Source of the DNA: Chloroflexota bacterium
GTDB taxonomy: Bacteria > Chloroflexota > Limnocylindria > Limnocylindrales > CSP1-4
DNA: 9,748 nucleotides
Reading direction: 5' to 3'
NCBI GenBank assembly: GCA_030271555.1
Contig: JARXKQ010000029.1
Span: 1-9,748 of the forward strand
Shown in pieces: positions 1 to 5,906 of this stretch; position 1 is the stretch's first letter, and the number at the start of each line of letters is the position of its first letter. The notes under the pieces are model-generated. The model worked only from the letters and a program-made list of their open reading frames with translations. It was not told the origin of the DNA and did not search any database. The position numbers were made by a program, and so were the translations under genes.

Positions 1-12
1 TCTCCACGGGGG

Positions 13-41
13 TACGATAGCCACGCTTAACCACACGGAGG
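13..41 (+). promoter_or_regulatory. possible -10 box and Shine-Dalgarno ahead of hppD
   Basis: TACGAT at 13-18 has the TANNNT form of a -10 box. GGAGG at 37-41 is a good ribosome binding site lying 11 nt before the hppD ATG, slightly further than usual. A matching -35 element would fall at or beyond the window edge, so the promoter cannot be judged in full. Confidence 0.35.
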
Positions 42-52
42 CTGCGGACCCG

Positions 53-1219
53 ATGACTGACACGCTGACCCGCGGTGCTGCCAACCAGGCCGGGGCGCAC
101 ATCAACAAGGACGCGTACGCCCAGGCGCAGGATTTCCTGCCCATCAAGGGCATCGACCACGTCGAGTTCTGGGTTGGTAACGCGCGCCAGGCGTCGGCCT
201 ATTACCGCGCCCTGTGGGGCTTCACCCCCGTCGCGTACAGCGGCCTCGAGACCAAGGTGCGCGACCGCGCCTCGTACGTGATGGTCCAGAACGACATCCG
301 CTTCGTCTTCACCGCGCCACTCACGCCCGACGGTGAAATCGCCGACCACGTCCGCAAGCACGGCGACGGCGTCCACGACATTGCCTTCCTTGTTGACGAC
401 GTGAAGTCGGCCTGGGAAGAAACGACCAAGCGCGGCGCTCGCTCCTACCTGGAGTACGGCGAGGCCGCCGATGACGACGGCACGCTCCGTCGAGCAGCCG
501 TGCATACCTACGGCGAGGTCATCCACTCGTTCGTCGACCGCAAGGACTACCACGGCGCATTCGCGCCGGGCTATCGCAAGGTCAAGAAGCCGGCACAGGC
601 AGCGACCGGTCTGTCGCTGCTCGAGGTTGACCACTGCGTCGGCAACGTGGAGCTGGGCGACATGAACAAGTTCGTCGACTTCTATCGCGACGTGTTCGGC
701 TTCAGCCAGCTCATCCACTACGACGACAAGGTCATCCACACCGACTACTCGGCCTTGATGAGCAAGGTCATGACCAACGGCAACGGTCGGATCAAGTTCC
801 CGATCAACGAGCCCGCGAGCGGCAAGAAGAAGAGCCAGATCCAGGAGTTCCTGGATTGGTACCTCGATTCAGGCACGCAGCACGTCGCGCTGCGGACAGA
901 GGACATCGTCGGCACCGTGCGCCAGCTGCGCGAGAACGGGGTCGAGTTCCTGAGCATGCCGCACGAGTACTACGCCGCCCTGCCTGAGCGCGTTGGCGAC
1001 GTGGGCGTGCCCATGGATGTGCTCGAGGATTTGGGCATCGAGGCCGACCGCGACGAAGAGGGCTATCTGCTGCAGATCTTCACGCGGCCGGTGCAGGATC
1101 GGCCGACCTTCTTCTTCGAGATCATCGAGCGCCACGGCTCACGCGGGTTTGGCGTGGGCAACTTCAAGGCGCTGTTCGAGGCCATCGAGCGGGAACAGGC
1201 ACTGAGAGGGAACCTGTAG
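53..1219 (+). CDS. hppD: 4-hydroxyphenylpyruvate dioxygenase
   Basis: This cytoplasmic Fe(II) dioxygenase converts 4-hydroxyphenylpyruvate, made by tyrosine transamination, to homogentisate with release of CO2. The 388-residue protein has the two-fold vicinal-oxygen-chelate layout of the family. The N-terminal half begins at GIDHVEFWVGNARQ (about residue 33). The catalytic half begins at VDHCVGNVE (about 192). The expected iron ligands are His194 (VDHCVGNV), His277 (GTQHVALRT) and Glu356 (TFFFEIIER). The C-terminal SRGFGVGNFKALFEAIE helix that closes the active site is also present. The length is normal for a bacterial enzyme, allowing for an N-terminal extension of about 20 residues. The ATG at 53 is preceded by GGAGG. 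The next gene begins at the base after its stop. hmgA and an FAH-family gene downstream supply later pathway steps. The family assignment is secure. Confidence 0.97.
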   Translation: MTDTLTRGAANQAGAHINKDAYAQAQDFLPIKGIDHVEFWVGNARQASAYYRALWGFTPVAYSGLETKVRDRASYVMVQNDIRFVFTAPLTPDGEIADHVRKHGDGVHDIAFLVDDVKSAWEETTKRGARSYLEYGEAADDDGTLRRAAVHTYGEVIHSFVDRKDYHGAFAPGYRKVKKPAQAATGLSLLEVDHCVGNVELGDMNKFVDFYRDVFGFSQLIHYDDKVIHTDYSALMSKVMTNGNGRIKFPINEPASGKKKSQIQEFLDWYLDSGTQHVALRTEDIVGTVRQLRENGVEFLSMPHEYYAALPERVGDVGVPMDVLEDLGIEADRDEEGYLLQIFTRPVQDRPTFFFEIIERHGSRGFGVGNFKALFEAIEREQALRGNL

Positions 1220-1690
1220 ATGTGGAACGTCCGCTTCGCACGCCTGGGATTCGCCATCCTGGGCTGGCTGTTCGTCGCGCTCACATTCGTCCAGGTGTAT
1301 CTCGCCGGAACAGCGGTGGAGCAGCTGGGCGGGACCAAGGATTTCAGTACGCACCAGGCGATGGGCTTCGTCATCATGATCATCGCCCTTGTGCTGCTGC
1401 TGCTGTCGTTCACTGCTCGGTTGCCGGTCAAAATGGCCGCTGCCAGCGCGCTGTTGTTGGCGCTGATGATCGTCCAGTCGATCCTGGTGCGCATGGTGCC
1501 GCCCAACCTCGAGGCACTCCACCCGGTCAACGGCTTCCTGATCGCACTCCTTGGACTTTGGGTTGCGTGGCGCGGACTGAGCTTCATCAGGGCACCGCTC
1601 CCTGTCGAACCGGAGCGGCCGGTACCGGCGCCGGCGACGGTGCCTCCAGCGCCCGAGCCACACGAACCCAAAGAGGACGACCAGCTCTAG
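1220..1690 (+). CDS. four-helix membrane protein, DUF6220-like
   Basis: This is a 156-residue integral membrane protein of unknown function. Four hydrophobic helices are visible at about residues 8-30, 45-66, 70-90 and 100-120. A Pro/Ala/Glu-rich cytoplasm-like tail follows (about 125-156). Two histidines sit at helix edges, His45 in STHQAMGF and His101 in ALHPVNG. An HxxxG before helix 2 and LHPVNG before helix 4 are what I recall of DUF6220 proteins. The ATG directly follows the hppD stop (TAGATG), and GAGAGGG at 1204-1210 inside hppD can serve as its ribosome site. Translational coupling to hppD is therefore likely. A link to tyrosine breakdown is only suggested by position. Paired histidines could bind heme or metal, but nothing here proves that. 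Confidence 0.8.
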   Translation: MWNVRFARLGFAILGWLFVALTFVQVYLAGTAVEQLGGTKDFSTHQAMGFVIMIIALVLLLLSFTARLPVKMAAASALLLALMIVQSILVRMVPPNLEALHPVNGFLIALLGLWVAWRGLSFIRAPLPVEPERPVPAPATVPPAPEPHEPKEDDQL

Positions 1691-1739
1691 CCCGAAAGGG
1701 TCCTACCCAGCCGGCCCGACCATGGTCACAATCGTGGGC

Positions 1740-2660
1740 ATGGCACCGCGGTTGTCGCTTGGGGTCCGTGCCGCGATCGCGCTTGCGGCGGCGCTGCTCA
1801 CCCTGCCCGTCCCGGTTCACGCGGTGCGTGTGATGCCGGCTGGCGCAGGCAGCGTCACGCTCGTGGGCGCCGGCGACATCGCCGTGTGCGGCAGCAACAC
1901 GACCGACTCGGAAACGGCCGCGCTCGTGAGCAGCGTCCTCGCCGAGCAGGCGAGCAACGTCGCGTTCACGGCTGGCGACAACGTCTATCCCGACGGATCG
2001 AGCAGTTGGTACAACGCGTGCTACGACCCAACGTGGGGCGTCTTCAAGTTGCGCACCCGGCCGGTCCCGGGCAACCACGACTACTACAACAACCCAACAG
2101 GGGCCGGCTACTTCGGCTATTTCGGCAGCCAAGCCGGACCGGCGGGTCGGGGCTGGTACAGGTACGACGTGGGCTCATGGCGCATCTACGCCCTGACGAG
2201 CGAATGCGTTCGGGGCTCGCGCTGCTACGTGCGCCAGTACCGCTGGCTGCGCGCGGACCTGGTCAACAACCCGCACCAATGCGTGCTCGCCATCTGGCAC
2301 CAGCCGCGCTTCTCGTCCGGCGCCGGGCACGGCTCATCGACGAACATGGCGCCGGTCTTCTCACTGCTTTATTGGCATGGCGCGGAGATCGTCCTGTCCG
2401 GGCACGATCACGATTACGAACGGTTTGCTCCGACCGACGCCAATGGCGTCCCGGTTGGCAATGGCCTCCGGCAATGGGTGGTGGGCACCGGCGGCGCGCC
2501 GCTCTACTCCTTCGCGTCACCCCTGCCCGCGAGCGAAGTGCGCGACGCGACCACTCATGGCGTGCTGCGGCTCGACCTCGCGGCGGGCGGCTATGACTGG
2601 CAGTACATCCCCACCACGACCGGCGGTTTCACCGACTCAGGCAGCGGCGTCTGCCACTAG
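1740..2660 (+). CDS. secreted metallophosphoesterase, purple-acid-phosphatase-like
   Basis: This is a predicted exported calcineurin-like phosphoesterase of 306 residues. A signal peptide fills residues 1-28: a basic start, a hydrophobic AAIALAAALL core and a VHA cleavage site. The five metal-binding blocks follow in order: GAGDIA (Asp45), GDNVY (Asp80, Asn81, with the Tyr typical of purple acid phosphatases), GNHD (Asn112, His113), WHQP (His187) and GHDHDYER (His222, His224). This set fits a two-metal phosphatase of the acid phosphatase type 7 / PAP-like group. It probably cleaves phosphomonoesters outside the membrane; the substrate is unknown. An in-frame ATG at 1722 would add six residues. 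I prefer 1740 because the signal peptide is cleaner and CACAAT (1727-1732) lies exactly 7 nt upstream, as in other leaderless-looking genes here. It has no evident role in tyrosine degradation. Confidence 0.88.
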   Translation: MAPRLSLGVRAAIALAAALLTLPVPVHAVRVMPAGAGSVTLVGAGDIAVCGSNTTDSETAALVSSVLAEQASNVAFTAGDNVYPDGSSSWYNACYDPTWGVFKLRTRPVPGNHDYYNNPTGAGYFGYFGSQAGPAGRGWYRYDVGSWRIYALTSECVRGSRCYVRQYRWLRADLVNNPHQCVLAIWHQPRFSSGAGHGSSTNMAPVFSLLYWHGAEIVLSGHDHDYERFAPTDANGVPVGNGLRQWVVGTGGAPLYSFASPLPASEVRDATTHGVLRLDLAAGGYDWQYIPTTTGGFTDSGSGVCH

Positions 2661-2666
2661 CGAGAT

Positions 2667-3092
2667 TCAGGCGGCCGCGGCGGCGTCCTCGACGCGCTCC
2701 AGCACGACCGCGGGGATGATACGCGTCGTCTTCTTCTCGTATTCGCGGAAGCCCGGCATCATCGCCGCCTGCTGGGCGTAGAGCCGGTCGCGCTCAGCTC
2801 CGCCCGCGACCGGGGTCGCGTGCACGCGGAACTTCTCACTGCCAACCTCGAGCTCGGCGTCGGGATTCGCCAGGAGGTTGTGGTACCAGGCCGGGTGGCT
2901 GGGCGCGCCACCCATCGAGGCAATCACGATGTACCGACCGCCATCACGATGAAACGCCAACGGCGTGGTATGGGCGCGACCTGACTTGGCGCCACGGGTC
3001 GTCAGGAGGGCCAGCTGGTCACCAAATGGACCCACGCCACGGCCGCCCTTTGCCCGAAATTCTTCGATGATCTTGTTGTTCCAGTCCGACAT
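2667..3092 (-). CDS. Ddn-family (F420/flavin-dependent) nitroreductase-like oxidoreductase
   Basis: This 141-residue protein belongs to the deazaflavin-dependent nitroreductase (Ddn, FDOR-A) family. These are split-beta-barrel proteins that reduce substrates with F420H2. Family marks are LLTTRGAKSGRAHTTPL (about residues 29-45), the Y-I-V-I-AS-GG stretch (54-62) and the cofactor-binding signature HPAWYHNLLANP (66-77). The length is normal for the soluble form. The start MSDWNNK at 3092 is preceded by AAGGA. The reading frame stays open far upstream, but that part lies opposite tetR and is not coding. The gene converges on the metallophosphoesterase with a 6-bp gap and diverges from tetR. That makes it the most likely target of that regulator, perhaps as a detoxifying or quinone-reducing enzyme. 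The true substrate cannot be read from sequence. Confidence 0.9.
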   Translation of the reverse strand: MSDWNNKIIEEFRAKGGRGVGPFGDQLALLTTRGAKSGRAHTTPLAFHRDGGRYIVIASMGGAPSHPAWYHNLLANPDAELEVGSEKFRVHATPVAGGAERDRLYAQQAAMMPGFREYEKKTTRIIPAVVLERVEDAAAAA

Positions 3093-3096
3093 GTCC

Positions 3097-3124
3097 TTGC
3101 TTTCTCTGCTATTTCCAATACAAT
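3097..3124 (+). promoter_or_regulatory. promoter of tetR
   Basis: TACAAT at 3119-3124 matches the -10 consensus at five of six bases and ends 10 nt before the tetR ATG, so the mRNA would be nearly leaderless. TTGCTT (3097-3102), 16 bp upstream, is a weak -35. The -10 occupies almost the same bases as the -10 of the opposite gene. Confidence 0.45.
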
Positions 3125-3140
3125 ACAGCATCGTATGGTA
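3119..3140. promoter_or_regulatory. inverted-repeat operator candidate between ddn-like gene and tetR
   Basis: TACAATAC (3119-3126) and GTATGGTA (3133-3140) form an inverted repeat with 7 of 8 positions matched and a 6-bp centre, the usual shape of a TetR-family site. It covers the predicted -10 elements of both divergent genes and the tetR start codon (3135). Binding would repress both genes. Confidence 0.6.
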
Positions 3141-3148
3141 ATTGAGAA
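3120..3148 (-). promoter_or_regulatory. promoter of the Ddn-like gene
   Basis: Read on the minus strand, TTCTCA (3143-3148) and TATTGT (3120-3125) are separated by exactly 17 bp, each matching four of six bases of the sigma-70 -35 and -10 consensus. The predicted transcript would begin near 3113 and have a leader of about 20 nt. Confidence 0.5.
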
Positions 3149-3728
3149 GACCCCCGGTTGCCGTGGTCGCCGGCGCGACGACACGATCGACGCGCGCGTG
3201 CTGGGTGTCACCAACCGTCACCTGGCTGAGCGCGGCTTCGCGAGCCTGTCCATTGCGTCGATCGCCGACGAAGCGGGCACGACCCGCCAGGCGCTGTATC
3301 GCCGCTGGCCAACCAAGGAGCGCCTCGTCGCGGATGCGATCCGCGTCTCGGGCAGTCGCGCCGCGATTTGCCTGACCGATGATCCGCGCGCCGACCTCGA
3401 GCACGAGCTGGCTGTCTGGGTCGAGACCGATCAAGACGCCGGTATTGCGATGGCCGGTGCGATGCTCGCGCGTGAGACGCCCGAGGACGCGCGCGACTGC
3501 TTCCGCGAGCACGTCCTGGCGCCGCGCCGCCAGCGGATGACTGACGTACTGACGCATGCACAGGCGCTCGCGAAGATTGACGCGGAGGCAGACATTCCAG
3601 GCGCGGTGGGAATCGCCATCGGCGCTGCGTATGTCGCGCATCTCTCTGGGGCGATCGACGCTGACTGGCCGGCACGTACGGCCGCCCTGGTGTGGCGCGC
3701 GGTCGGCGGGACAGCCTCGCCTTCCTGA
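3135..3728 (+). CDS. TetR-family transcriptional regulator
   Basis: This 197-residue one-component repressor has an N-terminal DNA-binding domain (about residues 15-65). Its helix-turn-helix reads ASIADEAGTTRQALYRRWP (41-59), followed by the TKERLVADAI of helix 4. The remaining helices (about 85-190) form the ligand and dimer domain, here with a layout close to the TetR_C_11 type. A palindrome overlaps its own promoter and start codon, so autoregulation and control of the divergent Ddn-like gene are likely. It is 16 bp ahead of the FAH-family gene on the same strand, so it may also be transcribed with, or control, the homogentisate genes. The inducer is unknown. A pathway intermediate or a quinone-like compound would fit the context, but that is inference. 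Confidence 0.92.
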   Translation: MVIEKTPGCRGRRRDDTIDARVLGVTNRHLAERGFASLSIASIADEAGTTRQALYRRWPTKERLVADAIRVSGSRAAICLTDDPRADLEHELAVWVETDQDAGIAMAGAMLARETPEDARDCFREHVLAPRRQRMTDVLTHAQALAKIDAEADIPGAVGIAIGAAYVAHLSGAIDADWPARTAALVWRAVGGTASPS

Positions 3729-3734
3729 CGCACA

Positions 3735-3750
3735 CTTCACATTTGTGAAG
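3735..3750. promoter_or_regulatory. palindrome over the FAH-family start codon
   Basis: CTTCACA (3735-3741) and TGTGAAG (3744-3750) are perfect 7-bp inverted arms around a central TT. The GTG start codon (3745) lies in the right arm. It could be a protein-binding site or an mRNA hairpin that hides the start. No clear Shine-Dalgarno is present. Confidence 0.5.
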
Positions 3751-4752
3751 ATCGCCCACGCGCGCGAGCGCAACGCGCCGGCCGGCGCGCCATTTCGAAT
3801 CATGGCCGCGCTCGACCAGGCCGGCCGGCAGTGGCTGGACCTTGAGGTTGCGCGGCGCCGTGCCGCCAACGCTGACGAACGCCTCGCCCACAACAGCGTG
3901 CTCTTCCGTCAGCCGCTCACGACGCTCGACGAGATCCTGACGCGCGGCCTGCGCGTCGCGGCCTTGGGCGAGCTGCTCGACCGTTTCGAGCCGCGCGCCA
4001 ACGACGACGCCGTCGCCGATGCCACCGACCTGGCGTTTGGGTCACCGATTCTCCGGCCAACCAGCGTGCGTGACTTCTACGCCTTCGAGCAGCACGTGAG
4101 CACGATCTGGTCACGGCGCGGCCAGGAGATCCCCGACGCGTGGTTTCGCCTGCCGATCTTCTACTTCAGCAACCTGTCCGAGATCCGCGGGCCAGGCGAG
4201 CCGGTCTGGCCGCCCGACTCCTCGCAGGAGCTGGACTACGAGCTGGAGATCGCGGCGCTGATCGACACCCCGGTGAAGAACCTCGACGCGGCCCGCGGCG
4301 AGGAGGCGATAGGCGGCTTCATGATCATGAACGACTGGTCGGCACGCGACCTTCAGCGCGATGAGACCGCGGTCCGTCTGGGCCCAGCCAAGGGCAAGGA
4401 CTTCGCGACGACCTTCGGGCCGTGGCTGGTGACGCCCGACGAATTGGCCGACAAGCGTTCAGGCAAGGCGTACAACCTCGCTTGCACCGCGGAGGTCAAC
4501 GGCCAGGTCATCAGCCGCGGCAACCTGGGCCAGATCCATCATTCGTTCGGCGCCATGATCGAGCGTGCATCGGCCGACGTCCGCCTCATCCCGGGCGACG
4601 TCATCGGCTCTGGGACGGTAGGCGGCTGTTGCCTGCTCGAGGTCAAGGACGAATCGGGCTTCGGTCGGTACCTCGTCCCCGGCGATCGGGTGATACTCAA
4701 GGTCGATCGGCTAGGCGAGCTGTCCTCACCCGTGGTGAGCCGGCCAGACTAG
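3745..4752 (+). CDS. fumarylacetoacetate hydrolase family protein (probable fumarylacetoacetase)
   Basis: This predicted cytoplasmic metal-dependent C-C hydrolase would split fumarylacetoacetate (or maleylacetoacetate) into fumarate (or maleate) and acetoacetate. The 335-residue product keeps the residues known from mouse FAH. Asp110 and His117 lie in DFYAFEQH. Glu166 and Glu168 lie in LDYELEI. Asp197, Arg201 and Gln204 lie in MNDWSARDLQ, and Lys218 in GKDF. The GTG at 3745 is chosen because MKIAHARERN..FRIMAAL..WLDL matches the first strands of the family; ATG 3802 would cut them off. The frame also runs open further upstream but overlaps tetR. With hppD and hmgA nearby, the pathway role is well supported. 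Other FAH-superfamily substrates remain possible because the superfamily is broad. Confidence 0.9.
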   Translation: MKIAHARERNAPAGAPFRIMAALDQAGRQWLDLEVARRRAANADERLAHNSVLFRQPLTTLDEILTRGLRVAALGELLDRFEPRANDDAVADATDLAFGSPILRPTSVRDFYAFEQHVSTIWSRRGQEIPDAWFRLPIFYFSNLSEIRGPGEPVWPPDSSQELDYELEIAALIDTPVKNLDAARGEEAIGGFMIMNDWSARDLQRDETAVRLGPAKGKDFATTFGPWLVTPDELADKRSGKAYNLACTAEVNGQVISRGNLGQIHHSFGAMIERASADVRLIPGDVIGSGTVGGCCLLEVKDESGFGRYLVPGDRVILKVDRLGELSSPVVSRPD

Positions 4753-4760
4753 ACTGGCCG
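4741..4760. repeat. 20-bp palindrome spanning the FAH-family stop codon
   Basis: CGGCCAG (4741-4747) and CTGGCCG (4754-4760) pair perfectly. The CTAG centre also pairs, leaving a single A-A mismatch. The FAH stop TAG is in the middle. There is no T-run after it, so it is not a standard terminator; it could be an operator or an mRNA hairpin between two genes. Confidence 0.5.
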
Positions 4761-4773
4761 CCGAGGTGCAGAG

Positions 4774-5088
4774 ATGCCGCTGATCAGAGCAATCGGGCGG
4801 TTCATTCGCCGGCGCATGGATGTCGACCCAGCCGGCTACCAAACCGACACGGCCGGGTCAATGCAGAACGCGACCGAGATCGGCTTCTTGTTCATCGTCA
4901 TCTTGTTCCTGCCGTTGATCGCGCTGCTGGTGCTCATCGGCCTGCTGTACGAAGGCGTTATCCGCATCCCAGGTTCGCACAAGCTGCCATCCGCGTTGCA
5001 TTGGGCGCTCGCTGGAGCAATCGGCACCCTGGTCGGAGCAATCGTCGTGGTGCTCGCTTACAACTGGTTGTTCCCGCCGCACATCTAG
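4774..5088 (+). CDS. small two-helix membrane protein, unknown function
   Basis: This 104-residue protein has a basic N-terminus (IGRFIRRR, residues 7-14) and a polar stretch (15-34). Two transmembrane helices follow, at about 36-60 and 74-98. The loop between them reads IRIPGSHKLP, and the protein ends in WLFPPHI. The start at 4774 is supported by GAGGTG at 4763-4768, five bases upstream; an internal ATG at 4861 would keep both helices but has no such site. I do not recognise the family. It follows the FAH-family gene by 21 bp on the same strand, so co-transcription is likely. It could anchor, transport or simply be a housekeeping membrane protein; nothing in the sequence decides this. Confidence 0.7.
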   Translation: MPLIRAIGRFIRRRMDVDPAGYQTDTAGSMQNATEIGFLFIVILFLPLIALLVLIGLLYEGVIRIPGSHKLPSALHWALAGAIGTLVGAIVVVLAYNWLFPPHI

Positions 5089-5136
5089 GGTCCGCCGCGC
5101 GCGGCAGCAGCAAGTCACCGGCATGAAAGGGTAGCC

Positions 5137-5841
5137 ATGACCAGACACCCCAAGCTCGCGATCCTGCCTGCCCAGCGATTGCTGCTGGTCTTTGTGGGTT
5201 CAGCCCTTGCCGCCGCGTGCAGCGCTGTGCTCCCCGCGAACACCTCGAGCCCGATTGCGTCGCCGACCCGCGAGCCGTCGCAGTCGCCCGGTGCGACCGA
5301 ACCACGGTCGCCCGACGGCACGCCGCCGTCTGCTCTGCCAGCGCTGACGCAGACGTACACCTCCGCCATCCACGGCTATTCGGTCGGATACGCGGTCGGC
5401 TGGACCATCACGCCAGCGAGTGGCCCGTGGCCGACCGGCGCGGTGCTGAGCCATGGGGATCCAAGGCTCGACTCGATCACAGGTTCGGCGCCGACCGGCG
5501 TATTGCGCTTTGTTGCCGCGTCGCAGCCAGTGGAGGCTGGCGTGACCAATGAGGCGTTCGCCGGAGTGGCCGGTTCGTTCACCTGCGAGGCCGGTGACAG
5601 GCTGCCGGCGCCGGTGCGGATCGACAACGTCGACGGGCTGGTCACCCTCGACGGTTGCCCATCGCGGGCTGAGCTAGGTGGCTTGATCTACGACGTAGTC
5701 GTGGTCGCATCGGGCCGGGGTTACGACTTCACCATCGATGGCGCCGTGACCGCTGCCGACGCTGCAGCATGGCTGGCCACGATTCGCCTGACTCCGTCCA
5801 CTGCGGTCGACGCGACACCGGATACCAGCGCCTCGCCCTGA
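5137..5841 (+). CDS. putative lipoprotein with PsbP-like domain
   Basis: This is a predicted secreted, membrane-anchored protein of 234 residues. A signal peptide (about 1-27) ends at ALAAAC, with Cys28 as the probable lipid-bearing residue; the lipobox is imperfect because Leu is at -4. Then comes a Ser/Pro/Thr-rich linker (about 30-70) typical of surface proteins. The folded part starts at YTSAIHGYSVGYAVGWTITP (74-93). This 'GY-V-Y--GW' pattern is seen in PsbP-like extracytoplasmic domains and runs to about 218. Two cysteines (150, 174) could form a disulfide. GAAAGGG at 5125-5131 marks the start. It lies between the small membrane protein and hmgA. The function is unknown, and the family call rests on the motif alone. 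Confidence 0.72.
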   Translation: MTRHPKLAILPAQRLLLVFVGSALAAACSAVLPANTSSPIASPTREPSQSPGATEPRSPDGTPPSALPALTQTYTSAIHGYSVGYAVGWTITPASGPWPTGAVLSHGDPRLDSITGSAPTGVLRFVAASQPVEAGVTNEAFAGVAGSFTCEAGDRLPAPVRIDNVDGLVTLDGCPSRAELGGLIYDVVVVASGRGYDFTIDGAVTAADAAAWLATIRLTPSTAVDATPDTSASP

Positions 5842-5860
5842 CATCGCCCTGACATCGCCC
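5833..5860 (+). repeat. 11-bp tandem repeat at the lipoprotein stop
   Basis: The unit TCGCCCTGACA occurs twice in a row (5833-5843, 5844-5854) and is followed by a partial third copy TCGCCC. The first copy contains the lipoprotein's TGA stop and the second contains another TGA. It looks like a small slippage duplication. Confidence 0.6.
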
Positions 5861-5899
5861 AGCCACCGACCTGCTGGCATCAACTGGGCGCCGTAGACT
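5856..5899 (+). promoter_or_regulatory. leaderless-type promoter and inverted repeat ahead of hmgA
   Basis: TAGACT (5894-5899) lies 7 nt before the hmgA ATG, the spacing of a leaderless transcript, and no Shine-Dalgarno is visible. Just upstream, CGCCCAG (5856-5862) and CTGGGCG (5884-5890) are perfect inverted arms 21 nt apart. The right arm falls immediately upstream of the -10, where a bound regulator would block polymerase. No good -35 is visible. Confidence 0.4.
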
Positions 5900-5906
5900 C
5901 TCGGCG

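Noticed and set aside
1063..2132. Several minus-strand open frames opposite the DUF6220-like and phosphoesterase genes
   Set aside because: Composition is typical of antisense shadows, and both sense genes have clear domains or membrane segments.
3556..3744. Upstream extension of the FAH-family frame to ATG 3556
   Set aside because: It overlaps tetR in another frame and has no family similarity; GTG 3745 gives the expected N-terminus.
3093..3893. Long minus-strand open frame continuous with the Ddn-like gene
   Set aside because: It lies antisense to tetR and the FAH start, has arginine-rich low-quality sequence, and the family's N-terminus fits the start at 3092.
5094..5105. Perfect 12-bp palindrome GCCGCGCGCGGC as a terminator
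   Set aside because: A pure G/C alternating run with no room for a loop and no following T-tract; easily expected by chance at this GC level.
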